Assembly: GCA_021292165.1 (NCBI GenBank)
Contig: CM037876.1
Coordinates: forward strand, 38,364,575 to 38,428,574
DNA length: 64,000 nucleotides
Source of the DNA: Shinisaurus crocodilurus
Taxonomy: Eukaryota; Chordata; Lepidosauria; Squamata; Shinisauridae
Reading direction: 5' to 3'
Part shown: one piece after another, positions 1-11,948 of the stretch
Layout: every line of letters starts with the position of its first letter
Position numbering within the stretch: the stretch's first letter is position 1
Notes under the pieces: model-generated
What the model was told of the DNA's origin: nothing
Database searches by the model: none
Seen by the model: only the letters and a program-made list of their open reading frames with translations
Position numbers and translations under genes: made by a program

Positions 1-292
1 ATAAAAAGGCACACTTGTGCCTAGAATTTATTTAAGCCACACATCTGAAGTAGCCTTATTTTGTTGGGGGGAAAACACATTAGTTTTAATAGGGACTCGT
101 GGAGTAAGCTTTGGGAGGGACTCGGGACTCGTGAGTCACCATTTTGGACCAAGGACTCGGACTCGGACTCGAGACTCGGGTCCAAAGACCCATGACTCGA
201 CTCGAGACCAAGGACTCTTCAACATCCCTGGTTTCTCCTGCACCAAAGCGATCAGTCATGGGTTGAGCATGCTTCTCCTCAGTTCATTTTTT
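1..292. repeat. GGACTC-rich degenerate simple repeat
   Basis: Between about 100 and 215 the sequence repeats GGACTCG/GACTCGA units many times in an irregular way. Such ACTCGAG-rich blocks occur inside squamate transposons, so this may be the truncated end of one cut by the window edge. No gene is visible; the short open frame here is just the repeat read through. Confidence 0.5.
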
Positions 293-658
293 TAAATACA
301 TGCAATTTTTTGGAAAATGCTGATTTTTCAGCACTGCAGTTGGTAATGGGCAAGCACAAGTAAATTCAGAGAGCAATGTCTACATTTGGAAGCACACGTT
401 CCAAGATGTTTTGGATGATATTCTTGTAAATTTTCAGCAATAGAGAGGATGTTTTCACTTGACATCTTAGTAAAATTGCTGAGTGCAGTATTGTAGGCAC
501 TAAGAGATGGGTGTGGGTGAGCTGGGTGGAGGGAGAGAACTGTACATCGTGAAGTCAGAGGGAATTTATCCCCTCTTAAGACCAATCCATGCTCACAGAA
601 CAACAGCATAAAACATTTAAAATAACAGCAATGGTAAAATCTGCAATTTATTTTATAA

Positions 659-792
659 GGGCACAATCCTATTCATGTCTAGATAGAAAAAAAATCCTAC
701 AGTTCCCAGCAACCCCCAGCCAGCATGGCTGGTTGGGGGATGCTGGGAGTTGTGGGTCTTTTTTCTGTCTATACATGCATAGGATTGTGCCC
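659..792. mobile_element. Palindromic Harbinger-like MITE, copy 1
   Basis: This 134-bp palindrome begins GGGCACAATCC and ends GGATTGTGCCC, and its two halves are near reverse complements (CTACAGTTCCCAGCA against TGCTGGGAGTTGTGG). It is flanked on both sides by TAA (656-658 and 793-795). A 3-bp TWA duplication with GGG-type ends points to the PIF/Harbinger superfamily. It has no coding capacity. Four more copies lie at 6548, 18622, 26656 and 30273. Confidence 0.8.
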
Positions 793-1431
793 TAAATCAT
801 TTTGTTTTATAAATATTTTATTTATATTTACTTTATAAATTTCTATTTTATTTTATAAATTTATTTTATATATCATTTTTATTTTATAAAGGTAGGCATC
901 TGTTCATTTAAAATCAGACTGGAACATATAGGTCTTTAAGGTCTGTTCAAAAGCAGTCAGGGAGGGAGCCACACATAAAAGGATGGAACCACCATAGAAA
1001 AGGCCCTTTCTCTCATGCCTGTCAACCTAATATATCTTACTGGCAGGCACATAAGTAGTGCCTCCATGGCTGATCTTAGGGCCTTGGCAGGTTCATAAAT
1101 AAATAACCTACCTCACAGGATTGTGGTGCTTTATTCACAATTAAATCAAATAGAAAGCCTAGCCATGCATAAAACTGCTTCAGGACAGCAGGTAGAGGTA
1201 AATCTTCTGAACTCTGCTACTTCAAACAGCAAGTGGGGGCTCACATGACTGAAAAAATCCTGCCCACAGAAAACTAGATGTCAGGGAGGTTTCTACCATA
1301 GCTTGCTCCCTGATACTTCGTTTTTAACATGTAGGAATGTATTTTATTTTGTCATGTGTGGAGGAGCATCCAATTATGGGAGCTCACATCTGTCACAGGT
1401 TTACCTCCTGCTCTGCCGCCCATTAGAAATG
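793..1431. other. Intergenic, no gene seen
   Basis: AT-rich sequence with TTTATAAA-type runs at 800-890. I see no conserved coding frame or clear repeat ends. Confidence 0.5.
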
Positions 1432-1760
1432 TATTTTGGTGCATTTCTCTGCCGCCTATGAATGCTCTTTAATATTTACCGATGCACATGTTCTTTTAAA
1501 TTATATACCTGCTGTATGGAATTTATCACAAGGACAACGCATGTGGATTTTCCGCGCCCTCTTGACAGACAAAAGACTGATAGTACAACACTGGAAAGAT
1601 AAATGCTCACCTCCTATAACACAATGGATTGAGGACCTAATAACACTTTCAACATTTGAGCAAGTAGTATTTAGACACCACCTGCGGATGAATAAATACA
1701 TGGATATTTGGTCTGCTTTTTCTAAGTTTATGCATAACTATTTTTATGGATAATTGTATT
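1432..1760 (+). mobile_element. L1-type LINE fragment, C-terminal end of ORF2
   Basis: The + strand frame at 1436-1753 reads like the carboxyl end of an L1 ORF2 protein: a block starting RALLTDKRLIVQHWK followed by PPITQWIEDLI and a LSTFEQVV segment. This matches the tail L1 proteins carry after the reverse transcriptase (lysine-rich, then W--PP--W---). Only the last ~100 codons are present, so it is a 5'-truncated dead copy. A related copy lies on the minus strand at 57425-57790. The AT-rich DNA down to about 1950 may be its 3' UTR. Confidence 0.65.
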
Positions 1761-2194
1761 ACTACATACTTTTTGATACTTATGGATATATATTTCATAC
1801 ATATTTGCTGTAAGTGATCCATTTAAAATACTGTAAGAAATGTTTTTGTTGTTGCTGCTCTTTTTTTCTCTTCTTTTTTATGGTTTTTGTTTTGTTTTGG
1901 TGTAATTCACATTTTAAAAACTTTTTTTTTTTAAAGAAAGAAATGTATTTTGGTTTATAAAAAATATTCATGGTGTGGAGAAAGTGGATAAATGGAAATA
2001 TTTCTCATAATTCTAGAATATGAAACAGGCAGGAAAGTCAAGCATTGCTCGAATTACAGAAGGGCTACAGGATGCTTACCTCCCTTACCCTTTGTGTCAG
2101 CTTCCTTAGCTACTTTGTTTAGAAGCCTATGGGAACCATGATATGGTTACAGTTGGGAGGAGTCAGGTAATAGGGCTTTTGAATTTAATTATGT

Positions 2195-2220
2195 ACACAC
2201 ACACACACACACACACACAC
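2195..2220. repeat. (CA)n microsatellite
   Basis: Thirteen uninterrupted CA units in intergenic DNA. Confidence 0.95.
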
Positions 2221-2328
2221 TTTTTCTCCCATAATTCAAGCACTGGCTTCAGGACAGACAAAAGAAAGTACTTCTTCACACAATGCATAATTGATCATCT
2301 ATGGAATGTGCTACCAATAGATTTGGCA

Positions 2329-2464
2329 CAGCTTTCCCCAAGCTGTTGCCCTCCAAATGTTTTGGACTGCAACTCCCAACATTCCTGACCATTGGCCATG
2401 CTAGCTGGGGCTGATGGGAGTTGATATCCAAAACATCTGGTGGGCACCAGGTTGGGAAAGTCAG
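2329..2464. mobile_element. hAT-type palindromic MITE with exact 8-bp TSD
   Basis: This 136-bp element begins CAGCTTTCCCCAAG and ends GGTTGGGAAAGTCAG. Its centre contains the paired motifs TTTTGGACTGCAACTCCCA and TGGGAGTTGATATCCAAAA. The 8-bp sequence ATTTGGCA occurs on both sides (2321-2328 and 2465-2472). An 8-bp duplication and CAG ends are the hAT signature. Relatives occur at about 9112, 15066, 25090, 27402 and 49010. Confidence 0.8.
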
Positions 2465-2514
2465 ATTTGGCAGTAGCTACTAGCTTAAACCACTTTGAAA
2501 GGAAATTAGATATT

Positions 2515-2760
2515 CAGGGAGGAAATGTCTTATCAAAGGCTATTAATCGTGATGTTTATATGGAACCTGTCGGTTGAGAGGCAACATGCCACAGAAAACC
2601 AGTTGCTGGAGGTGGGGCGGACAAGAGAAGCCTATTGCCCTCATGTTCTCAATGCAGACTTCCCAGAAGCATCTGGCTGGCCACTGTGGCGAAAGGATGC
2701 TAGTCATCTTGAACCTTTGGTCAGATCTCACTGGTCTCTTTTTATGTTCTTAACTCATCA
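2515..2760 (+). repeat. Dispersed LINE-tail-like repeat
   Basis: Contains the block 'gaggcaacatgcc...ccagttgctgga...cttcccagaagcatctggctggccactg...gatgct'. It recurs at 51260-51460 (+), 15400-15540 (-) and 28160-28375 (-), with shorter pieces at 24215-24300 and 24440-24535. I take it to be a LINE 3' tail from its abundance and lack of inverted ends; the clade is not resolved. Confidence 0.5.
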
Positions 2761-4381
2761 TGAAGAATGGGATAAACAGCAGCAGGACAGTAGCATGCTT
2801 GCCTTAAGCCGACGTTTTCTTGATCTGCCTACGAACCATATCTGTTTTACTTATTATATTCACATCTGACTTATTCTGCAGCCTCTGTTTATCCATCGCA
2901 TTTGTAATTCCTTCTTCCTCCAAGAAAATTAGGCGGCCTACTTATCCAGTTTTATCCTCACAATTAGGGTTGCTAACTACTGAGCTGGAACCTACTGCTG
3001 CCCTTTAACAGCAGTTTGATCTGTTCTGGAGCAATTCACAATCATTTTTAGCTCGGTGCCTCAGAATGCTTAACCTATTCATTTTGCACAGGAACAGGCC
3101 AATCTGGTGAGCTTTTTTCCCTGGCCAGTTGGGCAAATCCTACTCACAACAACACATTTAGACAGGTTAGGTTGAGAGGCTAGAATGACTTCCCATGGCC
3201 AGCTAGTGAACCTCGTGGCTAAGAGAATTTGAATCTAGGTCTCCTCAGTCCAAGTTCAACATTACTGTGCAGGTGAAATATAATTCTGCACTTGAGCATT
3301 GTATGTACTGCAGTACATTAACATTATTGGATAGCCTTACATTACAATTAAGGTTGTAGTGTTAATGTTCACATTAATTACCACAATGATCATTCCCTGA
3401 ATAAAAATATTTCATTGATAGATATGCAGAAAAATGGAGTGGATGGTAAAATGTGTGTACTGCTGTATCTTGAAGTTATCTCTTGAAATCATTGGTTCCA
3501 TTAGGGAGATTTGGGGGCATACCAGTTCAAGACAGATTATGCATTTGTGGGGCAACAGTACTGGAGGATTTGCTTCAGTACATTTTTGAATATCAGCTAT
3601 ACTCTGATATTGGAGAACAGTATCTAGCACCTTCATGAAAGAAAATTAAGTATTGGAATGTGGAAGAAAACTTAAGCCTTTTACTACAAGGAACAAAGCA
3701 GTACATAAGTTGGAGAGCAGCTTCTTTTGCAGTAAAGGCTTCTAGCCTTAGGAAAAAATATCTGGAATCCCTCTCAATTAACTGTGGTGGAGATTCTGAG
3801 CTTTGAGGATATAAACTCATGTTGCTATATACTGCCTGAATTGTTATTTTTTGTTGTTTTTAGAATACTTTCAACTTTAATTCTTGGTTTTGTTTTAGTG
3901 AAGTCTAAATACTAAATTAAGTGCTATGTATACTTTTATGTGGAATTTTACATGTATTTTATGGTGATATGGACTGTGGTCCCATGTATACCTTTATGTG
4001 GAATTTTAAAGGTATTTTACTTTGTTCCCTTTTGATATGGTCCTCGGACTAATTCAATAAATTCTATTCATTCTAGTTATATAATACTATCTCTAAGTGA
4101 GTGCCAATGGATGAAAGAGAGACAACTATCTAAGCAGTTGGGTGGCTAATCCCTTCCTGCCCCCATTTCATGGCTGTTGTGGTCTTGAGGCAAGTAAGAT
4201 ACATGAATAGCAATTCTGATCGCTCAGGGGCATTTCTGTATACTTAAAATGGTGTATAATTTGCCAGTTCCCCAATACCCAAGGCTGGTTTGGGGTTCTG
4301 CAGACATATGCCCAACTATCTTATCTACTTCAGGGAGGGGTATTGACCTACTTTCCTAACACTCTGAGGCACACATTCTGG

Positions 4382-4415
<34 letters not shown>

Positions 4416-6280
4416 AGAGGTTATCCTATAATGTTTACAGGAAAACTGGGTAAACAAGATTTAAGCAACTGTGGTCTCTAGCAGCGGTAAGCATGAGGGG
4501 ATTAAATAATTTCCTCCACTAGGTTTTGTAAAAAAAATTGTATCCTTTGGCCAAGCTTTACATTCATCATTCAATGTACCCAAAGTCTCACTTTGTTGAC
4601 CTGGTGATCTATGCATTTCCCAATCTACTTTGACTCTGAGAAGAAGAATCCCTGTTCATTGATTCTGAAGCTTCAAGCACAAAGAGTCATGGGGGGACTG
4701 CGTGTTTGGAAAGCTAACGCATCGCAATGGGAGTATGTCTAAAGCTGGCGTAGCATTCATGATTAATTTTCAAACAGGAGGAGTGTCAGAGACCAAGCAT
4801 GCTTGGAAATCATACTCTCTAACCTGGTAACCCACCACCACATACACATCCAGATGTGCCAATGAAGCTAATCACTTTATTTGTTATCATAGCATCATGT
4901 GGATTGTGCCTTGGTGCTGAAATGGGCCTGAAAGTTGTTCAGTCTTGCAGTGCAGCCATACACAGCATATTCATAATTTGTTTTTCCTTGCATACATTAA
5001 GAAAGATGATCTGAAGGAATACCAATAGATATTCAGAAGTTGGCAGGTATGTAGAACCAGTGGGCGTTATAAAGCCCACCACAAACAGTTGCCATAGCAA
5101 ATTCTTTTGTGGCTTTGTGGTAAGCAAGCGCATAATCCTGTTTCCCCCCTATGTGGGCAACTCTCTTCTCTTTCTTCTTTACTTCTTCCGGCATTTATTG
5201 TGTGAGGGGCATATGATAAGGGGAAGGTTAAAGAAGAGCTCACCAAATCTACATTTATCTTTAAAGCATATCTTGGTTGTACTGTGCACATTCCGTTGTA
5301 AAATTGGACCCAGAGTACAGTTCTCATATGCTTTCTCAGTTTGAAACAACCACCAAGCTGTTTGTTTTTTTTCCATTGAAGCTATGAGGTCAAAAGTTCC
5401 TTGCATTAGCTTTCCTGTAAAATGCATTAGAGCGTCCCCATGGAAAATCAAAACTCTTATGGACTTAAGGTTTATAATGCTTCTAGTAGAGTCTAAGCCC
5501 AGCAATTAGGATCGTTATCTCTGTACAGTTCTGTTTTGTTGGCTTCATTATGAGCTGAGGTTAGCTGAACAATTCTTGTATGACACATTATAGATTTATA
5601 GTATTTCTTTACTACTGAAAAGCAAAACAAAACAAAAACATCTTGATATATATCTGATCCCTCTGATGAAGAACAGAAAGTGTCCTATCAAGGTGGAAAA
5701 TGCATACGGCATCTATACAGGATGTTTTACGGTGTATATAGTCCATTCCTTCTTTTTCTATAAATTTTCTCCCATGAATAACAAGTCAGATTTCTGCTTC
5801 TTCTTCATATGCAAGCTACATTTCAGTAATTTCAATATAGACCCCCGTATCTTCCAAATGCAATGCAAATTTCTGCTTATGTAGTAAAGGAGAGGGACAG
5901 ACTATAAAAGCAAATGTGAAGCACACACAACCATGGTAAGGTTTCAGCTATAATACTGAAGGTTAATCTCACAGGATTGTAACTCTCTTGCAAGGCTGTT
6001 GTAAAGACGAATACAAATTATAAAGCACTTTGCAAATGGAAATGATTAAACAGTGCAATCTTATATATGTCTATTCAGAATATTATGCATATTTACTCAG
6101 AAGTACATCCTACTGTGTTTAATGGGCCTTATTCTCCTGCAAGGGTGTTTCGGATTGTAGCCTTGCAGTGCAAGCCTATACATGTTTACTAAGATGTAAG
6201 GTCCACTGAACTCAATAGGTCTTACTTTTAACTAGACATTTATAGGATTACACTTTATAGGATTACACTTTATATTTATA
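2761..6280. other. Intergenic stretch with old repeats only
   Basis: No gene is supported. A minus-strand SINE or MIR-like fragment is visible at about 3150-3280 (gaggctagaatgacttcc, then tttgaatctaggtctcctcag). A (CA)n tract is at 4383-4409. Short fragments with the paired motif 'gcaatcctat.../tataggatt' of a small palindromic MITE occur at about 6050-6270. The rest looks unique and AT-rich. Confidence 0.5.
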
Positions 6281-6534
6281 GGAGCCAGTGTGGGGTAGTT
6301 GTGAGAGTGTTGGACTGGGACTCGGGAGATCCGGGTTCTAGTCCCCGCTCAGCCATGAAACTCACTGGGTGACTTTGGGCCAGTCACTGACTCTCAGCCT
6401 ACCCTACCTCACAGGGTTGTTGTGAGGATAAAATGGAGAGGAGGAGGAGGAGGAGGATTATGTAAGCCGCCTTGGGTTCCTTGCAGGAAAAAAGGCGGGG
6501 TATAAACATAATAAATAAATAAATAAATACACTG
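6281..6534 (+). mobile_element. Sauria-type SINE, near full length
   Basis: A tRNA-derived head (gagccagtgtggggtagttg) contains a good box B, GGTTCTAGTCC, at 6334-6344. It is followed by the conserved body (gtgactttgggccagtcactg, ctcacagggttgttgtgagg). The 3' tail (gccttgggttcc...aaggcggggtataaa) ends in AATA repeats, as in Sauria SINEs whose tails resemble Bov-B LINEs. It is the best-preserved SINE in the window and the strongest taxonomic marker. It would depend on LINE enzymes for movement. Confidence 0.85.
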
Positions 6535-6547
6535 TTAATCAACCAAT

Positions 6548-6677
6548 GGCACAATCTTATGCATGTTTAGACAGAAAAAACGTCCTACAACTCCCAGCAT
6601 GCACCAGCCAGCATGGATTGGGGCATGCTGGGAGTTGTAGGACTTTTTTCTGTCTAAACATGCATAGGATTGTGCCC
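6548..6677. mobile_element. Palindromic Harbinger-like MITE, copy 2
   Basis: A 130-bp palindrome starting GGCACAATC (one G missing) and ending GGATTGTGCCC, followed by TAA; the left flank is AAT. The arms contain GTCCTACAACTCCCAGCATG and its complement. It lies directly downstream of the Sauria SINE. Confidence 0.75.
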
Positions 6678-6679
6678 TA

Positions 6680-9111
6680 AAGCTACATTGGTTTTAGTTT
6701 ACTGGTGAGGGACCAATTTTCATCAATAAAGGTGAGAGCTAAGTAAACACTTGTTTATTTTTTTTGGAAGATATTTTAATTCTGGTTAATAATTTACAGT
6801 AATAGAGCACAAGAGAAAAAATAGTAAATACCATCTAACAATTGAATGGAGGATTTTATTAAATACATAGTAAGTTATCTGACACTCCCATCAGTATCTC
6901 AAAGAAGCACCCATATTTATATTTTTGGATAAGAAGGATAGGAATTGATATACCTTGCTAAAGCTAAGCAGGCCTGGATCTGGTCCGTGCCTGAATGAAA
7001 GACTACCTCGGAACCCTATTTACACCATCTTAAATTTTGTGGGGGAAAGCAGGATGTAAGTGAAATAAATTAATGCATAAATAAATAATACATAAGTAAA
7101 ATGAATAATTACACATAAATATATACATAAATAAAAATTAACTAATTAGTTAAGAGGCAGATGATTAAGAAACAAAACCCAACAAATCCCAGGGGCCACA
7201 ACCCTAAAACAACCCATGGGTTCTGGGTGGCTTATCAAACACTTCAACAACCCACCCTCACCAGGTTCGCACGTAACGAGAATCTATGGTGCACCCCTGC
7301 GGTGCCCCAAATATTCAAAATGGTGGCTGCCACCACAACGAGAAGCCCCATGGGGAAATTCATCCATGGTGGCTTCTTGTTACATGTGAACCAGGTCAGG
7401 GTGTTGTCTGTGGGCATGTGATGCAGCCACCGTGCAGAAGTTAAGCAGGTCTGGGTCTGATTAGAGCCTGGATGAGTCTGGTTAGAGCAGGGATGGGCAA
7501 TATGCAGGCCACACATGATTCCCCCCCCCCCATGGCCATTTTTTGTGGGGGCTGCCCTACTGCTGCTGAATTTGCTATGGGGACAGAGGGAGAAAAAAAA
7601 AAAACACCAGCAATTTTTCAGAAAAACAAGGCACCTCCTAGGAGTGCAATTCAGCCTGTAAACAAGGTATGCACTCCCCCATGCACCTTGTTTTCTTCAA
7701 AAATTGCTGCTTTTTTTTTTTGCCGCCACCACCACAGCAAATTCGGTGGTGGCAGATCACAGCCCCTGGTGGGTTCAGGGGGGAGCAATGTGGGCCTCTA
7801 AACCCCATAAGTTGGCCACCTCGGATTAGAGCCTGGGAACCCCCATGTACACCACCTTGTGTTTCACAATGGAAGAAAGATGGGATATATATGTAGTAAA
7901 TAAATAAAATTCTTCAGAAAGTGTCACTGGATTGGCAGTACCCAGACTGCCCAACTGATATTTGCACAGACTGTCCTTGTCTCAACAGTCCATTGTTTCA
8001 GAGGAATGCCTCAGCTGAGGGAGGTCAAACATGTAAATTAGTGACATTATGCATAATCGCAGGGATTGTAATCTGCTGGCTTTAAGCGCTTGATTGCTTT
8101 GAATTTTAACTTGACTTCCCATTTTGTTTTCCTTGTTTATGGTTTTAAAATGTGTCTCTGGTCTCTGGTTCACTGGCATTTAAAAAAAAGAAGAAGAAGA
8201 ACAGAGATACAGTGAAATGGTATTTAAAGTGCCTCAGACGTCTATGTTAATTTATCATTGGGTAAAAAATAACCTCCAGGGTGAGCTTTTACAAGCCTGG
8301 GTTCTCTGATCTGTGCCAAATGAGTGAAAAGGGATATACTACTAAGGAAGCTTGTGTACCACACCTTAGTAAGTTCTTGGATAACAATTCAGTATAGCTG
8401 GGTCAGCCACCTTTTCTGTGTTTTGCAGATAATTTGGATGTTTGGATAATTTGGTGTAGGAAAAACTCGCTTATCTTTGGGTTCACAGACACCTAAAAAG
8501 CATACCGGTATGTTGTCTTTCTTCATGCTGTAGTTACAGGGAGAGAAGAGAGAAGCAACAAACAGCTTTACGGAATTCTTCTTACTGAAAACCCTGTGAA
8601 TGGGATTGGCCCTTTCAGCTTTCATACAGGTATTGAAATACATATAGGAACCCTGGAATGGGAGTGTCTCACTGCTGGAAGAAGGCCAGATAGCACCACT
8701 ATCTGATCTCCTTGTGCAATTTATTTGTTTTATATTTTTATCCAGCTTTTCAGGAGCCCCCAAAGAGGCTGACAATCATAAAATACATTTTAAATGCCTT
8801 AAAACATTTAAAACATGAGCAAACATTAATATACTAAAAAAAAAAAAAAAAAAAAAACACCAACATCAGGATCTAGGGGATGAAGGGCAGTATACAAATG
8901 TTTTAGATAAATAATATAAATAAAGAGCAGCATAAAAATATGTTCAGCTCTGATTCCTAAAACCTGACAGCATAAGTAATATCTTATTTACCCTCTAAAG
9001 TAGCCTTGTGTACCATCTAAACATTTTGGACTACAACTCTCATCCCCAGCAAGCATGACTAATGGTCAAGAATGATGGGAACTGTAGTCCAAAACATCCA
9101 TTAACTTTCTT
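6680..9111. other. Intergenic, transposon scraps, no gene
   Basis: At 7487-7830 the motif CAGGGATGGGCAA suggests the left end of a hAT-like element, but I found no clean right end. A small palindromic hAT-like MITE fragment (ttttggactacaactc.../gaactgtagtccaaaa) lies at about 9020-9100. A poly(A) run sits at 8837-8857. The short open frames here have no family resemblance. Confidence 0.4.
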
Positions 9112-9256
9112 CTTGTGCAGCCTTCCCCAACCTGATGCGCTCCAGACATTTTGGACTATGACTCCCATCATGCCCAGCCAGCATGGCTAATAGTTAGGGA
9201 TTATGGAAGTTGTAGTCTAAAGCATCTGGAAGGCACCACATTGTGGAATGCTGCTC
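9112..9256. mobile_element. hAT-type palindromic MITE
   Basis: Starts CAGCCTTCCCCAACCTGATGC. The core carries TTTTGGACTATGACTCCCATC opposite GAAGTTGTAGTCTAAAGCATC. It belongs to the same family as 2329-2464 and 49010-49146. The right end is diverged and no target duplication is clear. Confidence 0.55.
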
Positions 9257-9351
9257 TAAAGACTAGAATAGTTCCAACCTGGTGGATTTCACAGAGGACA
9301 GCATTCCACAATGAAGAAAGTACAACAGAAAACATCCTAGTCCTAGTGCAG

Positions 9352-10323
9352 GGGTGGGTAACTATGGCCCAAGGGCCGCATGCAGCCTTCAGCCTGATTT
9401 CAAAAGCCCTCTGTGTGTGATCAGTTCAGACCTCTGGCAAGAGTGATCTGTCCCTTCCCTGGCAGCCTGCTGCATGGGAAGGAAGAGGGAGATATCAAAA
9501 ATGGGGTGGCAGAAAGTGAGAGAAAAGAGGTGGCTGAGAGAGAAAAGGAGTGACCCACCCACTTTTGGTTCTGGGCCTGTCCACTGCTGGCTTCGACCCT
9601 GCCCACTGCCAATGCAGCAATGCGATGTGGCTGCAAAAAAGGCAAATGCTATTTTGGGCTGCATTAATAGAAGTATAGCTTCCAAATCGCGGGAAGTGAT
9701 AATTCCCCTTTACTCTGCACTGGTTAGGCCTCATCTTGAGTACTGCGTCCAGTTCTGGGCACCACACTTTAAAAAGGACGTAGACAAACTGGAGAGGGTT
9801 CAGAGGAGGGCAACAAGGATGATAAAGGGACTGGAAACAAGGCCCTATGAGGAGAGACTGAAAGAACTGGGCATGTTTAGCCTTCAGAAGAGGAGACTGA
9901 GGGGAGATATGATCGCACTCTTCCAGTACTTGAAGGGTTGTCACACAAAGGAGGGCCAGGATCTCTTCTCGATCATCCCAGATTGCAGGACACGGAATAA
10001 TGGGCTCAAGTTACAGGAACCCAGATTCCTCCTAAACATCAGGAAAAAATTCTTGACTGTTAGAGCAATAAGACAATGGAACCAACTGCCTAGGGAGGTG
10101 GGGGGCTCTCCCACTCCGGAGGCATTCAAGGTGCAGCTGGACAGCCATCTGTCAGGGATGCTTTGACCTGGATTCCTGCATTGAGCAGGGGGTTGGACTT
10201 GATGGCCTTGTAGACACCTTCCAACTCTACTTTTTTATGATTCTATGATTCAATATGCAGTCCATGAAAGATTACTCATGAAGAAATGCAGCCCTCAACA
10301 GAAAAAAAAAGTTGCCTACCCCT
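9352..10323 (+). mobile_element. hAT-like element interrupted by a CR1 insertion
   Basis: The left end CAGGGGTGGGTAACTATGGCC (9352) and the right end GTTGCCTACCCCT (to about 10323) look like inverted ends of one hAT-type MITE. They are now separated by the CR1 3' end at about 9620-10256. I see no convincing 8-bp duplication at the outer edges, so the boundaries are approximate. Confidence 0.5.
9620..10256 (+). mobile_element. CR1 LINE 3' end (ORF2 C-terminus plus 3' UTR)
   Basis: The frame to 10166 reads like the carboxyl end of CR1 reverse transcriptase. In order it has [59 protein letters not shown] and WNQLPREV. After the stop comes a short 3' UTR (ttgagcagggggttggacttgatggcc) ending ATTCTATGATTC, the short repeat at which CR1 copies end. 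It is 5'-truncated, as most CR1 copies are, but this reading frame is intact for about 190 codons, so the copy is fairly young. The ATG upstream belongs to flanking hAT sequence, so the longer ORF is a chimera. Confidence 0.85.
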
Positions 10324-10365
10324 CCTTTTGTGGATACCTAACTAACCAGTTGGAGCAGGTATCCA

Positions 10366-11188
10366 GGGCAGTCAGTCAGTCAGTCAGGCGATCACTTGTG
10401 ACCGAGTAAGAATGTCTTCCAGGATAAAAAAGAAAATTTACAAAACGGAGATTTTAAAAGGAGGAAAATTCTAAAGAAAATTGTGTAGACTCTAGCAATG
10501 GGTCCGTAAGTGACTGTGGAGGCCAATTCTAGATCCACACAGCTTCCCACAGTGAGGACACAGGTTACCAGATGGAAGATGGTCTTGTAAAGGATTCATT
10601 TGACGTGCTTTTCGCTTAGCACATTTCTCCCTGTCACCTTGCACTCGAGCTTCTTCAATGTCCATAGAACCTTTGTGAAAGGCCAACCTCCAGTTAGATC
10701 GTTCATGGGCCAGAGCTTCCCAGTTTTTGATGTTTATATTGCATTTTTTTAGATTAGCCTTAAGAACATCTTTAAACCTCTTATATCGACCACCGATATT
10801 CTGCTTTCCATCCTTGAGTTGGGAATAAAGTAAGTAACTGCTTTGGGAGACGGCAGTCAGGCATTCGAACAACATGACCGGTCCACTGAAGTTGGCGTTG
10901 AAGGATCATTTTTTCAATGCTAGTAGTCTTTGCTTCTTCCAGTACACTGACATTTGTTCGCCTATCTTCCCAAGTAATTCGCAGGATTTTCTGGAGGCAA
11001 CGTTGATGAAATCTTTCAAGGAGTTGGAGGTGACCTTTATAGATAGTCCATGTTTCGCAGGTATACAATAAAGTTGGTAATACAATGGCTTCATAAACCA
11101 GTGTTTTGGTCTTCTTACAAATATCCAATGGTGAACATGCAGAAGTGACCAGCCTCACCAGTTCAGTTGCGCAAGCGGGGCCTACCAC
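10366..11188 (-). mobile_element. RTE-like LINE C-terminal fragment, frameshifted
   Basis: Two overlapping minus-strand frames (11188-10781 and 10875-10492) together give the tail of a non-LTR reverse transcriptase. They show LLYTCETWTIYKGHLQLLE, CLQKILRITWEDR and QRQLQWTGHVVRM, then a C2H2-like zinc finger (CPHCGKLCGSRIGLHSHLRTH). A frameshift near 10780-10875 separates the frames, so the copy is dead. The 3' end at 10366-10388 is a short (TGAC)n run on the minus strand. RTE-like is my best guess for the clade; R4/Dong is possible. Confidence 0.65.
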
Positions 11189-11393
11189 GTGTGCAACGGA
11201 GATTTAGCACTTCTGAGGGCAACCCAAAATGAGCAGAAACACTCCTTTCTGGAACAAGGTTGGTTAGCAGAGCTCCCACCAGGGAGCTCCCACCAAGGAG
11301 CTCGGTTGACCTGCCCCTTTCCCGAAATGAGCGTTTCCGCGCATTTTGGGGCTTTCCCCTGGAAGTGGCTAATCTCTGTTGTGCAGGTGGTGG
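11185..11393. repeat. Imperfect fold-back with ~100-bp arms
   Basis: The left arm (about 11185-11280) and right arm (about 11295-11393) are diverged reverse complements. Examples are GCAACGGAGATTTAGCAC against GTGGCTAATCTCTGTTGTGC, and CCCAAAATGAGCAGAAAC against GTTTCCGCGCATTTTGGGG. A pair of gagctcc-accaaggag units sits at the centre. It lies against the 5' side of the minus-strand LINE fragment and is followed by a short GCAGCAGTGG tandem repeat (11440-11475). Confidence 0.6.
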
Positions 11394-11948
11394 ACCCCGA
11401 TCGCACAACAGAATCAGCAGGGTTGGCCAATTGCGGAACAGAAGCAGCAGTGGGCAGCAGTGGGCAGCAGTGGGCCCTGTTTGCGGGCGGTCACCATGGG
11501 ATACTGCCCCTAGAGCAGATCTTCAACACGTGAGCTAAGGATGTACGGGGGTTATGTAAGAGGAGGTGTCACCTGAAATAGCCCAAGCCCAGAATGTTTA
11601 GCATATCCCGGTTCTGAGTGTAGCTGGAATACAAATATCTTGCCAAACTATGATTTTTTTACATATTCATTTCTTCAGTAGAATTTGGAAGTACTTTAGA
11701 CCAGCATTCCATAGGACAAGTCAGATTGCTTTTGATGTTTCACTGTTTTCCCTGTCACAGACTAAATATTATTATTTTAAAAAGCAAATTAACAAGGAAG
11801 AAAGCAAAGTCACTTTGAGATGGTTTCAGCCATTTGGTCTTCACTGTGACCAGATTCAAACATTGATGTTCTCAGTAATTGCATGGCACCTGACACTATA
11901 CGTATGAAATAATGTAGGAAGTAACTGCCTGAACTGGAGTATACAAAA

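Noticed and set aside
9474..10166. 230-codon ORF as a full protein
   Set aside because: The first ~45 codons are hAT MITE and flanking DNA; only the rest is the CR1 reverse transcriptase tail.
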